A stretch of DNA of 64,000 nt from Leptasterias polaris (GCA_037783415.1 JAZGTN010000073.1:4154001-4218000), one strand, 5' to 3'. Counted from the first letter of the stretch, positions 12,296-25,420 are shown. Notes: generated by a model from the letters alone, not told the origin. A program made the numbers and translations.

Positions 12296-12466
12296 CTCAA
12301 AGTATCTGTCAAATTCAACAAAGTATCCGATAAGTAGCCCACTTTCTTCCTATTGTCGTGTCCTGTTAATGAGGGAAAAGGTGTTCTCTTTCGGCCGACT
12401 GATTGTTTCGGAAGTTGACAAATGCTCGTCGGAATTTGTGGACACTCCTAAATCGCCATTTTGAAA
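12296..12466 (-). promoter_or_regulatory. Possible 5' exon or promoter of the small minus-strand gene
   Basis: On the minus strand AAAATGGCG (a YY1-type promoter word) near 12,466 is followed by locally GC-rich sequence. A TTTGAG/GTGAGC donor has its GT at 12295-12294. An internal TTAACAG acceptor at 12363 would instead define a 67-base exon. No start codon with a long frame is present, so it would be noncoding. Evidence is positional and weak. Confidence 0.25.
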
Positions 12467-13306
12467 TGATGACTGAACACAAAACTATTTGAGGGGTGTT
12501 GATAAACTTTTTGACATATGTTTCTAGAGGGGATATTTTTGATTAAGAAAATCATTATCCAAATAGTTTTTTCAAAAGTAGATGTCTATTCAATTTAAAC
12601 ATATTATCATATTTAACGGAATCATGAAGGCTTTAAAAGAACTATTTTTAGTATAGTATTGTTTTTATTTATTTATGTTTCAGTTATGAACAAGAAATCC
12701 CCTAGAAAAATGGTGAAGTCCAAGTACGAGAACGCTTCCGGTTCACAAGTCGATAGTCTGGCCACAGGCTCTATCATTCCAATTCATTTATGCATTCATT
12801 GTCATGAAAATATTCACATTGTTGACAGTACAGTATACGGCAGAAACCAGACTATGGCTTATCAACACTCAAAACGCAGTACCGCAATGAATGAAATTAA
12901 ATGTCTTTTCAGTGTCAATTTTAACGCAAACGAAAACGAAAACGAAACTTAGTAAATTTGGGGACGTTTCATTTAGTAGACGACATCAATCTACCGGATC
13001 TTTAAATTGGAAATCCGTGTATGTAGGGTAAGTTTTTCCATAGAGAAAGTACCACGGTTTTAACTTTTACCTGAGCTGAGTGTTAAAAAAACCCAATCAC
13101 AATTCACATGTTTATTGTTAATAATAATCTAGTCATCTCCACTCTAGTTCAGGAGTTTATAATCAAAAAATGTTTATAATCATAATGTTTTGTTATGTTG
13201 GGAATTTTGTACTTACCCGGCCCATGTTAAAAATAGTGGCGGGCAATACGCTGCACTCTGATCTTCTTGAAACTATTTTTTATATGGCATGGGTGGGCCG
13301 GGGGTA

Positions 13307-13447
13307 GACCCAGTAACTTAACAGGGGCGCTTAGTGTACTCCTTTTTTCTAAATTTTGACATCATCGGTCGTATTAGTAATACGCTAATACGACCGATGA
13401 TGTCAAAATTTCGAAAAAAGGAGTACAGCGCCCCAGTTACTGGGTCT
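13307..13447. repeat. Near-perfect hairpin element
   Basis: GACCCAGTAACTT...GGGGCGCT at the left mirrors AGCGCCCC AGTTACTGGGTC at the right. Inside, CATCATCGGTCGTATTAG faces CTAATACGACCGATGATG over a 7-base loop. Arms of about 65 bases. Probably a fold-back miniature transposon. Confidence 0.9.
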
Positions 13448-13564
13448 AGGCATGGGGCTGATGTGTGTTGTTGTAACTTGTATGTTTCTCGCATCAAGAG
13501 GTTTATACCAAGGAACTGAAAGAGCCATAGTACTCCACACTTCAAAGTTCTACTTCTTTCTACA

Positions 13565-14207
13565 CTGAGTGTACTCCTAGAACTATGAGGTTCAATCCGC
13601 TATCGTCTCCACAAACCTCATAGTGACATGTACAAAATCCTATTCAAAACTTTTTGCCCTTTACGTTTCTGCACCATAGGCTACAGTTATTTTCCCAAAC
13701 CGGATCTTGCCAAAATTAAGCTCTACGTGTTCTTTGTTCTCACAGTGAGCTCGGCGCGGGTCCAGAAAATCCACTCTGCAAAAAAAAAACCAGCAAAATT
13801 CTCACCGTTTTTCAGAATCCTCACCTTCCGGTAACAATATGGCCGCCGCTGAAATTAATAACTGGTATGCTGCGGGCTACGCTGGTCACAAAACCAACGG
13901 TTCACGCATACAATCATAGGCGCAATGTACGTGAACTGTTGATAATCGTTACCAGCGTAGCGCGCAGCATACCAGTAATAAAATTCAGCAGCGGAGTGGA
14001 TTTTCTGGACCCGCGCCGAGCTCACTGTCAGAACAAAGAGCACGTAGAGGGTAGAGCCTAATTTTGGCAAGATCCGGTTTGGGAAAATAACTAGGTGCAG
14101 AAACGTTAAGGGCAAAAAGTTTCTAATAGGATTTTGTACATGTCACTCTATGACTATGAGGTTCGTGGAGATGATAGCGGGTCGAACCTCATAGTTCTAG
14201 GAGTACG
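13565..14207. mobile_element. Fold-back element with arms of about 300 bases
   Basis: Left end GTACTCCTAGAACTATGAGG is the reverse complement of right end CCTCATAGTTCTAGGAGTAC. The arms keep matching inward through the GTACATGTCA..., AAACCGGATCTTGCC, GAGCTCGGCGCGGGTCCAG and GCTACGCTGGT blocks. The left arm has about 60 extra bases near 13780-13845. No transposase frame. Confidence 0.88.
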
Positions 14208-14252
14208 CTGAGTGATGATACTCGGCAAAAAAGGTTGGGATATATCGCCAAG

Positions 14253-14253
<1 letters not shown>

Positions 14254-14290
<37 letters not shown>
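14254..14290 (+). repeat. (ATT)n microsatellite
   Basis: An uninterrupted run of ATT triplets, the kind of tail that ends the SINEs of this genome. Confidence 0.9.
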
Positions 14291-14299
14291 GCTTGCATG

Positions 14300-15693
14300 G
14301 GTGTGACTGATGAAACAACTAGAGTTAGGTACATTTACTGTGTAGAGTGTTTATCGTCTCCACAAACTAAAGCGGATCAAATCTCATTAACCAATCCCAA
14401 ACTAAATTAAAAATATACTGGAAAAACATTGATTATATATTTTTATCTCGTTATTAGGCAGTGCTCCTCGCTTTTAACTTCATTGTCTGCAGCTAATACC
14501 CCCTCTGTAGTGTCTACATTAAAGTTTTTGACGAGACGGGTCAAATAAGCCTTTGGCTTTCTACTGACCCAAGACTTCTAGCAAGATTCTAGCTAGCCCC
14601 ACTTTAAGCTCAATTAGTCATCAGAGTCACAAGAAAATGTAAAAAAAACTAAACATCACTGTTTCAAACATTGGATATTGGACCCACAAGATCAAAGTTT
14701 ACTCATTTCTTAAGAAGTATAGTGTGTCATTCAAAAATATTTTAAGGGAAATTTTCCTCCAAGACATTCTTGAAGTATAAATCTGTCCTTTTTTGTTCTT
14801 TTCTTTTCAATCTTCCAATGTTAAAAAGTCAGAGCTGAATGATTTCAAAGTTTCCCCCTCCAAATTGTCCACTTTCCTCCCTCCTCACTCTATTCCCTTT
14901 CCCCCTCCCACCATGGGTGTGTGACTCACATTCTAGAAAGATCTACACCTTTCTACAGTTTATGCATACAAATAGTGTAAATGGCTCATTCTACAATCAA
15001 TGTCTTTGCAAATATACACTGTTACCTTTTGCCTATAGAGGGCGCTTTTCAAGCTTCACATTGCAGTCACTTTGTTTTCACTACACTGCTGTACCATGCA
15101 TGGCGGTAGACTCAATGGTGTATGTAAATGCACAGAGCTATAAACCTTGATGTTTACACATCATATTGTTTTGTTAGTTTTTGTATAAAAAGTATCTAGC
15201 CAGGTAGAAATGAGAGTAAATGTTAGTACATTAATGTAATGTATGTATGCAAAGATGCACACACTCGAGCGTTTGTTGACTCAATAACCAAGCACTTTTC
15301 TTTTTTACTCCCTTTGTTTGTAATTTTTTAATTTTTTAAAACATTTTTTGTAATTTTTGTTTCAATGGTGTCCATATTGGTTTTATACACAAAAATAAAC
15401 CAAGGTCGTTCTCGAACTATCAAACCGCCCGAATTCCGTTCGATAAAGTCCTCGGTTTTAATGAGTAGACAAGCTCTCACACACATTATATCGAGCCCCA
15501 AAAATTGAGGACTTCACGTTGTTACTCCGATCCCATTGTATGGATTTGTTCTGGGTTTTTTTCGGCGTTGATGCTCCCATTGGTTGTGTCGCAAAATCAA
15601 GCCAAAATTTCTTTTGTTAAAGTCATCAATGTCAACAGGTAGACACTTGTACAATGTACTCAATATTCGCCATACATGTAAACAAATTTGGGT
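14300..15693. other. Spacer with no gene seen
   Basis: AT-rich, with a pyrimidine-rich stretch at 14,855-14,915. No exon-like structure I can defend on either strand. Confidence 0.4.
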
Positions 15694-16306
15694 TTAACCC
15701 TTTCCTTACCATAGGCGACTTTAGTCGACTGCACTAATATCTCCTCTTCCTTACCATTGGCGACTTTAGTCGACCAAGCTTACACACAAAAAAGCACTCA
15801 AGCCTGAGCACAAAGGCCATTTGTAATAAAGCTGTAGTTTTGTCCATGTTTGCCCTCCATACCCAAGCTTACCATCATTGGAAAGGGGAGGATCGGATCT
15901 TTCCAATGATGGTCAAATAAAATAAGGTTGCTATTTTGCAATCTCTTCAAACTGGAGTTGAAAGATCCGAAATGCCAAACACCTACAGAGCACCATATAC
16001 TTGTGTACAAAAAAGTGTTTGAGATTACAGATCACACCAAGGAAAGAAAGACAAAGAACTTTGACATTTATTGACCGATCATAATGATTTTTGGATTATA
16101 AGAAAGGAAATTCAATAAGTGTGAACTTTTTCATTACTTATTTTGCTGTAAAACAATGTCTTCAAGGAGATAATGGGGTTTGTAAAAATGCCCTTTGAAC
16201 GAAAGCTTTCTGTTGTGTAAGAATGTGTGCTTCACGCTTGAGTGGTCAAACAATGGGGTTATCAGCAGTTGTTTATGTCCAAACAATTCGGTAAGGAAAG
16301 GGTTAA
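15694..16306. mobile_element. TTAA-flanked miniature transposon, 613 bases
   Basis: TTAACCCTTTCCTTACC at the left and GGTAAGGAAAGGGTTAA at the right are perfect inverted ends with the TTAA target duplicated, as for piggyBac-type transposons. Inside the left end GGCGACTTTAGTCGAC occurs twice. No transposase frame, so non-autonomous. Confidence 0.88.
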
Positions 16307-19300
16307 AGGAATGTGCCAAAAATTATTTCCACGGGTAGGCCCAGATTTTTGTTTTAAAATCATGGACAAATATGTAAAACAAATATAATAGTTATAAATG
16401 GAAAAATTCACATCAGCCCATTCTTGTGTTCCATTTTTTTTAAAGACAATGCATATTGAGCACGAATGGGCCAATATGAATTTTGCTTGTTATATGAGTA
16501 TGCCTTTTTCTTAGAATCTTAAGAATAGACACTGAAAAACTTAAAAGACTTTTATTGTATTGCATTTAATCTCTTTAGAAACGTGACTGTATAATTTATG
16601 TCCAAGCAGACAGATCGTAGATTTGTTTCATCACAAAGGTTCTGTAGATTGTGGGTTGTTCATAGTGTGTCTGATTATTCAAGCACAACTAGCACACTAA
16701 TGTTTGCAGGTTGTTGTTGGGTCGGGTCGGGTCTGGTCGGGTCGTTGTTTTTCTTTTGGTTGATGTAGTTGTGGGCTTCTGATCTTTTCAAGGCCATGCA
16801 TACATGGACACAATGAAATAGATTTTGGATGTCAATGCACTACTGTAGTGACGTTGGTAGTTTCTGGTACCTGTTCTCACAATACAAATATGGAGGCGCT
16901 GTGCAAACAAAATGTCATAGGAACTTCAACTGGACTGAAGTCATGTTCAGCTTACTGCTGCCTGTGTGAATGTGCATCCTTCATTGTGTGCACTTTGTGC
17001 CTGTAAATGTGTAAGTCTCTTGACCTTTCCTTTAATGTTCTTTTAAATCTACAAATGAAAATGGGTGGACAGTAAGTCAGTAAGTAGAACAAGGGCCAGT
17101 TGATCAGTGTAAGCAGAACGTGTAATGTATGAAGGTAGTCCTTTGTGACGTCATTAATATCTTTTGTAGGCCAACTGTGCAATATGGGTGACATTGCCAG
17201 CAGGTTAACCAGGGGGTTAAGAGTCGCAAGTTGTGATCACTGTACTGACACTATACAGTACTCCTGTGAACACTTTGGTCTTGGAAGGTGGAAGTTGCAA
17301 TTATTATTTAAAGTTGCATGGCCAAATTTTCGCCCCTCCCCCCCCCCCATTTATTTGTTTATATATTTTTTTCTCTGGACAAATTTTGACAGATGATGCT
17401 GTTTCGAAACGATTAACATACATTCATAGTCAGTACAAAAACCTTCGCAATGCCAGGACAATGCACAAAATAAAACATGCAAACACGTTTGTGTGCATGG
17501 TTGATGTAAGATAAGGTCGGGATCCAGACAATAATTAATTTTTAATTTTAAATTGACTTCCACTTATCATTGGCAGATGTTTTCGTGCAGAACCTTTAAA
17601 GATAGCTTCAAGGGCCTATAACATTCTTGAACCTATAAAAATAGCTATTTAAAATTTAGATTTAAACTTTCGGGTAAAATCGGCCACAAAAAAACGGACT
17701 TAGCAACAGTTTATCAACCAATTTTAATCTATACTGTTGTTTTGTTATTTTTGCTTCCTGTTTCTAAAGCTCTGTACCTTTGTACTAAAATGATTCAGTG
17801 ATTTGTAGTTGTCCTGAAGGTCAATTCTGTCTATAGAACTCTAATTCTGTCAACCTCAAAACTCCCCCACTCCTTTAGATCTTTGTGTGTGTTTAAATTT
17901 ATTCCATTACAAATCCAACAGCACAACTAGAACTAGCGCCAATAACAAGATGAATAGGAGACGATGAAGGAAATGTTTGAGTTTTAATAGATATGGGAGG
18001 CAAACTTTAATGGGGAAAACCCACACAGTTAAATAAGGACTGAAAACCCAATCCCTGAGCTCTGTGCCCAATTTCATATAGCTGCTTATTATAAAAGCAC
18101 AAAAAGTAGCTAAGCACAACATAATTTTGCTTACCAGAATAAGGTTACCAACCAAACTGCCATGTCGCATGTACAATTTGTGAATGGTATCCTGCTCATT
18201 TCCGCTTAGCAGACAATTGTTAAGCAATTTTTTTCTGCTGAAGCAGCTGTATGAAATTGGCCACTGGTCTGAGGTGGGATTCGAACCTGGATCCACAAAG
18301 GTGAAAGGCAGGGAAAGAAACCACTAAGCCAACATGATCCCCCAGTTGCCTTTTGCTATCAGTTTTATGTATAGTTATAGTGTTATCAATCAAGTGATAA
18401 ACTACAACTACAAGGGAAACTGACAGGGTAAATTATAAATAATTTTGGTTTGAACCAAGAACAACTGACTGTCGAGCGGGATTTGAATCAACATGTATGT
18501 TTGCAGTCTCCCTTTTTTGTCAATATATTTGTTCGGGGTGCCAGTCAGTGTGGTGTTGTTACATCTGTATTGCTTGTGCTTTTCAGCTGGTAACATGCCA
18601 TGGGAAACCGATCTATTCCACTGAATGCCCCCCCCCCCCCCCCCCCCCTCCCAAGCCTCGCTACCATGGGCAGCGCATCCTATCGAACAAATAATTCCAT
18701 ATACTGCCACAGGCCTGCTACTGATCATCACTACAGTCCCCCTTTAAAAGAAGAAACCATTAATAAATAAATAACTAAAAAGTTCCTTATGAACAATGTA
18801 AATGACTCCCGGTACTTAAGATTAAATTGTGACAAGTTTTGCTTAAGCCAAGCGAATAATTTACAATAGTCTACTATGTAATAAGGATTTTCAGAGTGTG
18901 TTTTTAATAAGAGCTCTGGCACGTTTTGCACAGTGAACGCTTAGTATAGTTTCAATCTGTGATTAAAAGGAAATGACAAATCTAATCCACTCACAACAGA
19001 TGATGGATTGAGTCGTGAGTCTATAATCCACAGCGGCTTTTTCTACATTGAGACAGGTGTTTTTAAAACACATTCATATTTATCCTTAATGCAGGCATAT
19101 AGTACACAAACTTTACATCCAAAGGCTAATTGACCGATAGGATGGTGCAGGCCAACTTTGACTTGTTTCTTCGACTGATATCAATGAATTTGTAGCCAAA
19201 CTGAGGCTGAAATGTCAAAGGACCTCAGTGAGGGTCAGTATCGTTACTTCTACCAGGTTCTGGAGTGTATTGTGAAACTGCACCTTGGGTAGAGCATGGA

Positions 19301-20970
19301 GGAAGGAACCTCGGGCTGTCAAAACCCAGTTTAGGGCCCCTTTGCTCAGGATTATGAGCTTTGCAAGTATGTGGCTTAGTTGTCACTCGTTTCCCCCAGG
19401 TTTCCTCAAATGAGAGACTAACGTTCAGGTCACTCACTGAGAAATTGTGAGAATTTCGTGGAAAAAGCGTCACCCTGACAAAACCGAATTGTTTTCTCTT
19501 GCGACTGTTGAATTTGTTTCTAATGCTGTCTGATGCCGATCGATCGTCTTAACATGATTGTTGTTATACTCGGTCGTAAACAATTTGGCAGCTAATATGT
19601 TCCTGATGGTCTTAGCTCAGGTGCAGTATTGTCTTGAAAAGTGGGTCGACGACTGTTTTTGTGTCAATGAAGGTTGCCCTGATGGAGGCACAAGGGATGA
19701 GGGTTTGGCAACCTTACATGTTGGTGTTTTTAGCCTTGAAATGCCTGATTCAAGCCCAGGTTGTAGTCGATCGATGATGATGGTTAAGATGACCTCTGCA
19801 GGGATGTTTGTTTGTTTGTCTGTGAGCGGGATCTAAGAAAATTAAGAATGGATTTCCATGAAATCGTGTGGAATCATTTATCATGGAATAATTTGTGGAA
19901 AGATTAATTATGGGCTGAAGGATAAATTGATCAGGACCATTTTGAGAGACATACCTTTCCAGTGTGAATATTTTTCAAGATCCATAAACTTCCAATGATG
20001 TCACATTTCACTCACATTACTGGGTCTGTAGAATTTTGTACAGGAAATGTTTTTAGTTCATTCCTGATTTTCTGTGATATTCAATCAAAATGGCATTGAA
20101 TTAAACTTTTGACTTCCACTTCCGTAAGTGAAAATTTAGTGCATCACAATCACAAAACTGAACTTGATCTTGGTGCCCCTCTTTAAGAAATAGTACTGAC
20201 AAAGAAAGTTGACAAAAAAGGTCAAGTTTCAAATGCAAGTTCTTTCAAAATCAAACTGGACTGCCCATTTCAAGTGCAGTTTTTGCTACAATTTGCTCTT
20301 TGTACTTCCAAGGTGTTGCTACATCATTGGAAACAATCACCTTGTTACTATAGAAGGTCACACAGCTATGGAGAAAGGCAAGGCCAGAACACAAGTTGTG
20401 GTAGATGGAAAAGAAAAGATCCTTTGTTTGCATTGTAAACATGTGGACAAAATCAAGCACTGTTGACCAACTTTCTCTATGTGGAAACAGGAACTCTTTG
20501 TCCTAGGGGATGGGGGTTGTAATGCATGTCAATATTACAAACTTCCTGTATATAACCTTTTATCAGTTTGTTGTCAGAAGAAGCTGTGTCTGCAAGTGCT
20601 GCAAGTGAAGTGGGTAAGAAGTAAATCGGCTTCACCCAGTAGAGCGACTGCCCTGGCCCTATGCTGTACCCAAGCATTGATTCAGGGATCGGCGTCTGCG
20701 AAAGGATCCATGTTTTTTTTTCTTCTTGGGAGTATTCCAGATCTTGTATTTGATTGTACTACCTGATGTGTTTTCCAAGTGCCTGTTCGTACTTTGGACC
20801 TTTTTGAGTCATCAACTGATGGAAGCAGGTCAGGAAGGGGTTAGTGGAAAGGGTTGCCCTACTTTAGCGTGGGAGTTTGTGAAGTGTTAGCAGACAAGAA
20901 ACTCTACTAAAAACGGTGAAAACATTTAACAAACCCATACTCCGAGGTCTTTCAGCCTGTGTCTCTGATC
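16307..20970. other. Spacer; repeats and one CRE-like site, no gene
   Basis: It contains a GGGTC-type short tandem tract (16,715-16,745), a palindromic TGACGTCA at 17147-17154, a 'gcccaatttcat' element (18056-18262), an 18-base C run near 18,630 and a repeat shared with 53,220-53,600 (ATATTCAATCAAAATGGCAT, about 20,075). Confidence 0.4.
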
Positions 20971-20977
20971 TGAGTTC

Positions 20978-20985
20978 TATATAAG
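20978..20985 (+). promoter_or_regulatory. Possible TATA box ahead of candidate first exon
   Basis: TATATAAG, in the context GAGTTCTATATAAGAATTG, would place transcription start near 21,008. That would give about 550 bases of 5' UTR before the ATG at 21556. The UTR would hold several upstream ATGs, which weakens the case. Confidence 0.25.
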
Positions 20986-21555
20986 AATTGCTGACTGAGA
21001 TTTTGCAGAGACTCTCCACTGACAACTCGTAAGCAAATGAAGCAACTTCATAACCTTGGATGCCATATTTTCATCTCTCGTGATCGTCGACTGCCTGGAG
21101 TTGAAATATTTTGCGTTGGAAATTTTGAAAGACACAATAAGGCATTATAACAAATATGTATTAGCTGCAGCCTTATATCAGTGGTCCAGTTATAAACTAG
21201 TGAAGAAGCTGTTATGAGACTCGGACAACTAGCCACTGGAGGGTAGCTCTGGTATATGAACTTGGATTTACAAGGGTATAAAATCCAATTTATATTACAG
21301 AAGCAGGCAGTTAAAAGAGCATTCAACAGGTTTTGCTAGGTACACCTTCAAACACTTCACACTGATGGACTGGTTTTGCTCTGATTGACAAAAGGGCTGC
21401 AAGTTTGTGGCTTTGAAGTATTGTCAAGAGGATTTGTGTTTCAGCAAGGGATTTAGCTTGAGAGGAAAGTCAGCCTTTTAACCTAGAACTCTAAGTAGGA
21501 CATCTTGTTTGCTGCGTCTGTTGATTCTAATAAGCAGTCAACAGCTGAGTAAACC

Positions 21556-21670
21556 ATGAGATTTAATCACTCCTCTGTTCGGTCTACCGGTCATGCCAAT
21601 CAGTCCAGAGCAGGGACTAAGCCCAAGGGAAGAGACGAAGACAAAGTTTGGATTTGCAGTCAACAATCAG
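21556..21670 (+). CDS. Candidate first coding exon of the Rho GEF (39-residue N-terminus)
   Basis: An ATG in AAACCATGA begins 38 open codons (MRFNHSSVRSTGHANQSRAG ..., ending WICSQQS) up to a strong CAG/GTAAAG donor at 21671. It leaves one base. Exon 1 at 32017 is open upstream of its ATG and needs exactly one base (G + AA gives Glu, then CNTMAQS). The joined frame would lengthen the protein to 2,112 residues. The phase match has a one-in-three chance of being accidental and the coding sequence shows no domain, so this is a proposal. Confidence 0.4.
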
Positions 21671-22479
21671 GTAAAGCGATAACATCCACTGTGAAAGCAA
21701 GATTTCGTTCACTGAACTAAAATTATTCAGCGATCTTAAAATGATGACACAATTCAGCGTCATTGAAATATTGTATTTTAGATCACTACAATTTCACATT
21801 GGAAAAAAAAGGATTCATGTGCTTAAAAAAAAAAGTTGTGACGTTTTACGGACATCCGTCTTTACGAAGTGACTATTCATGAAGTTTCAAAGCTTCAAGC
21901 TTTACTTGTTTAATTACGAAACCTATACGTTGCAACCTTTGCACGAAAGGGACAATTTGTTGTTGTCATGAACTGATGCACAAGTTCATTTATCACTGTA
22001 ATGCACGGCACACACCAAGCTCAAATGTGGAAAAAACAAAACCATTTTTCATGAACTGACACAAAGCTTGTTATTCTTTTAATCTCTTTTCTTTACATGG
22101 TTAGTTCTGTTGTTGATTTCTGTTCAACAGTTTCTTTATTAGTTTTTCGATATCATCCTTTGCTTTTTACTTTTTAATTATTTTTCTTTTAATTTCTATT
22201 CCTCACACAGTTAGTTCTATTTTTGATTTCTGTTTTAACAGTTTATTTTTTTATTTGATATCCTCTGTTTATTTTTCAATCTTCAGATTGTCATTCTTTT
22301 AACCTGTTATGGTTATACCGTACCGTTTTTGATTTCTGTTTCAACGGTTTAGTTACTATACAGATATTGTCCTCTCTTTTTTCGTCGACTTGAAACAAAA
22401 TCTCCGATCTTCTCACAGTTGATTCTATCTTGTTCTACTTTATGGTCCCAATTTTGAGGAGACTAAGAGCCTTTCCCGC

Positions 22480-22558
22480 ATGGTATCTTTTATCTTTGGC
22501 GGTTTCGGATCGCCAGCGGCCGTGGTTCTTGAAAAGTCTATCTGGCACTCCCATGGCG
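22480..22558 (+). CDS. Weak candidate alternative first exon
   Basis: In a locally GC-rich patch, an ATG opens 26 codons (MVSFIFGGFGSPAAVVLEKS, then IWHSHG) to a GCG/GTAGAG donor at 22559. It leaves one base and so would join exon 1 at 32017 in frame. The donor is mediocre and a 350-base T-rich tract precedes it. Kept only because its phase fits. Confidence 0.15.
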
Positions 22559-24023
22559 GTAGAGGTTGATATTGTGTTTGAAAAAGCCGTTGGAGCGCCA
22601 CGGTAGCTTGGGGCTGTGTTACATGTACTCCCCAGGGAGCTGAGAAGGATTACTGTTTACAATGTTTACAAGAATGTTATTTGCCCAATGATGTAAAGTG
22701 CAAGAACATGACTAATGTGTAGCACATTTTGTAAAAATATGCTATTATAAGAACTAGTGAGGGTTTGCTCTGAAAAAAAACCAAAAAAAAACTGTGACTA
22801 GCCAGCAGGACCAGGTATTCTGTCGTTTTCCTAACTGGGCTACATGTATAGCACAAAGCCCAGCCAGCTGGACCACTCGGTGAGAACTTTGATTAGTCCT
22901 CAGGTGTTTTAACTAGCATTTGGCTAGCGGAACACTGTTAAGAGAGAATGCTTATTTAATTATTATTAATATTATTATTAACATTTATATAAGGTTTCAC
23001 TTCTATAATAATAATAACAGTCTTGAATCAATTAATGGTACATCATTTTTTTAAAGGCCAAAGGCTATGTACATACATTTTGAGGACAAGTTTATGCCCT
23101 GCAGTAATTTAAAAATTTCACGACCCCTTGATAACATCAATATACAGTGCTTTGTTTGTCATGAATTTATTTAATTTGCATGGGAATATTGATACACAAG
23201 CCTCCACCACACAATCATCAAGACTCGGGGCTGGAATTTGTCGATAAAATTAACAAGACCTTAGGGCATGTAGCTCAAAATTTTCACTGGAACAGAATTG
23301 ATTGTACTTGACCAGAATCAACATATTACATCATGAAGTAATATTATTCAAATACAAAATAAACACACCACAAGACCACGGGACTTGTCAAGTGGTAAGC
23401 TTACTGGCCCAACACTAAAATCGCTGGCCTCTGGCCTAGTGTTAATTTCAAGCCCAGGGACTACAGTGCACTCAGTATGTTGTCATTGCTGCCCTACCGC
23501 TGCCTAGCGACAGAGACGTTTTAATTTGAAGTTAATTTGCATAAATTAACTGAAATGACAGCAATCAATACAAATACCTTAATTTACATATACAGGTCTC
23601 GTAATACTCTCTCACCAGTCCTAATACAAATTTAAAAACAGCTCTTTCTGAGCCGACCTCATTAGCTATGGTGGACTCATTATGATGGCGCTAATAGGTT
23701 TGGGTAAATTTGTCTGTATACACCCAACCCAAACAATGCACTCCTATCTATTACAGTGTCCACCATATCTCAAAACAGCTAATTATCATGCATCGAAGAT
23801 TTATTGTTTCAGTCTAAATGACTTTGGAGTAGTGTGCATATTCAATGAGATCATTTCGGCGGCAGCATCCACGTGTCTGCCTCGATGAGTCATCCTCTCT
23901 TTAGTAATGCGGCTTGTCGAGTTATTAATAAACAGCGAGGGACTCTGAGACGGGATATTCAAGGAATCTTTATTTGGCTGTGATGGAACATGGATGTCTG
24001 TGTACGCTCTTGCTGAATCCGTC

Positions 24024-24051
24024 ATGAAGGATTGGGATTCTGGAATAGCTG
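24024..24051 (+). CDS. Weak candidate alternative first exon
   Basis: An ATG opens nine codons (MKDWDSGIA) to a good CTG/GTAAGG donor at 24052, leaving one base compatible with exon 1 at 32017. It lies in a repeat-poor stretch (23,650-24,250). Too short to judge on coding grounds. Confidence 0.18.
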
Positions 24052-25139
24052 GTAAGGTTTGGGAGATCCGCAGCGCAAGGTGTTTTTTTATGGGGTTCTG
24101 GATTAGTTTTATGTAGTTTGTGGCTGAAGGATATTACTGTTCGTGTGTAATGCTTGTGTTGTCGTTCTACTTTCAATGTTCAAATCATACAGTGTACATG
24201 TACAATGTATGATGTTTGTGTATAAATAGGGGCAAGGCTGTTTTTGTGTGTGTAAGGTCAGAGCTTCTATTCTACATGGCTAACATTGTCTGAGATGTTT
24301 TAATTGCTCACAGTTTTTCCTTGTGCGTAGTGAAACTTTTGAAAAGGTATTGAATAATATTGAATGTGTAGCTTATGAAAAATAGAAATCGAAGGTGGAA
24401 TGTACTTTGAAAATCTCACGGCCTTCAATGTTACCAGTGGTTAGACTGCAATCACAAGGTTGTGGGTTCGAATCTGGCCAAGCTAACCACTGATTTCACC
24501 ATGACTAGAATAACCGTTGTCTAGTTTTTCTTGATTTGTACAATTTATAAGCATAGATGTTAAACCAAAGTTTGTGTGAGAGAGATTTGCTGTTAGTGTT
24601 GCCAGCTTGGCGTTTATATCCCCTTGTGCGAGTTTGCTGAGTTCCCTTATTGGGAAGATCATCTAAACATACAAACAAACAAACTTGGTACACATGCATG
24701 TGTAAGCAGTGATATGTACAAAACCTTGCCAAGTGTGAATCAGTTGATCCTATGTCCCATGTAGCTCATAATATTTCAATAATAACATTTAACATCTGGT
24801 AAAATAATTGATGACCTGGATAAGAAGTGGGTGGGGGAGGGTTGGCTATTAAATGGCTAGTACATGTATTTTTCTAAGATCATTTTTAGAACTTTCTATT
24901 TCCTCTTTGGAAATTAGAGCAGTTTGATTTATCTTTTTCAGTTTACCTTTCTTTTTGGATTTATTACTTTCTCTTTTTATTTTGGCTGACTATTAAACAG
25001 TTTTCTGTATTGACTGTATTGATATAAAAATGATAATACCCATCCAGTTCTTATACAGAGCTCTTTACACCTGGGGGGTCTTCTCAAAACGTTGATTTTA
25101 TTTTCAACGGGTATAATACATGTTTTGAATTAGGCTATG

Positions 25140-25420
25140 TATGTAAGTTTACATATGGCATCTTGTAACCTTTACAAGGTGCTGTGGTGCAAACTGAACG
25201 AACCCAACTGTGCCAGAAACACTGGGATGAAGCATTTCTCTTATTGCTTCTGGGTTCTTTTATGTGCATTACACAACACACATGATCTACAGCTTTATGT
25301 CTCTCATCCAATGGACAAAGCAACAATGGTTAAGTGTCTTGCTTAAGGACATAAGTGTCAAGACCGAGACTGAAACCCACACTCTGCTGATCAGAAACAC
25401 CATATTAATCGAGGCTCAAT
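25140..25420 (-). repeat. tRNA-derived SINE, minus orientation
   Basis: It reads (minus) GATCAGCAGAGTGTGGGTTT, then AAGCAAGACACTTAACCATT, GTAATGCACATAAAAGAACC and a GCACCTTGTAA block, the same order as the copy at 59203-59615. The A-box end is worn. Confidence 0.8.

Noticed and set aside
12216..12464. Plus-strand 82-codon frame
   Set aside because: No splice or homology support; the region reads better as a possible 5' exon or promoter on the minus strand.
17176..17260. ATG opening MGDIASRLTRG as a further Rho GEF first exon
   Set aside because: Its only nearby donor leaves two bases, which does not fit exon 1.
19225..19473. Minus-strand 82-codon frame
   Set aside because: Reads moderately like protein but has no partner exons, good borders or known motif.
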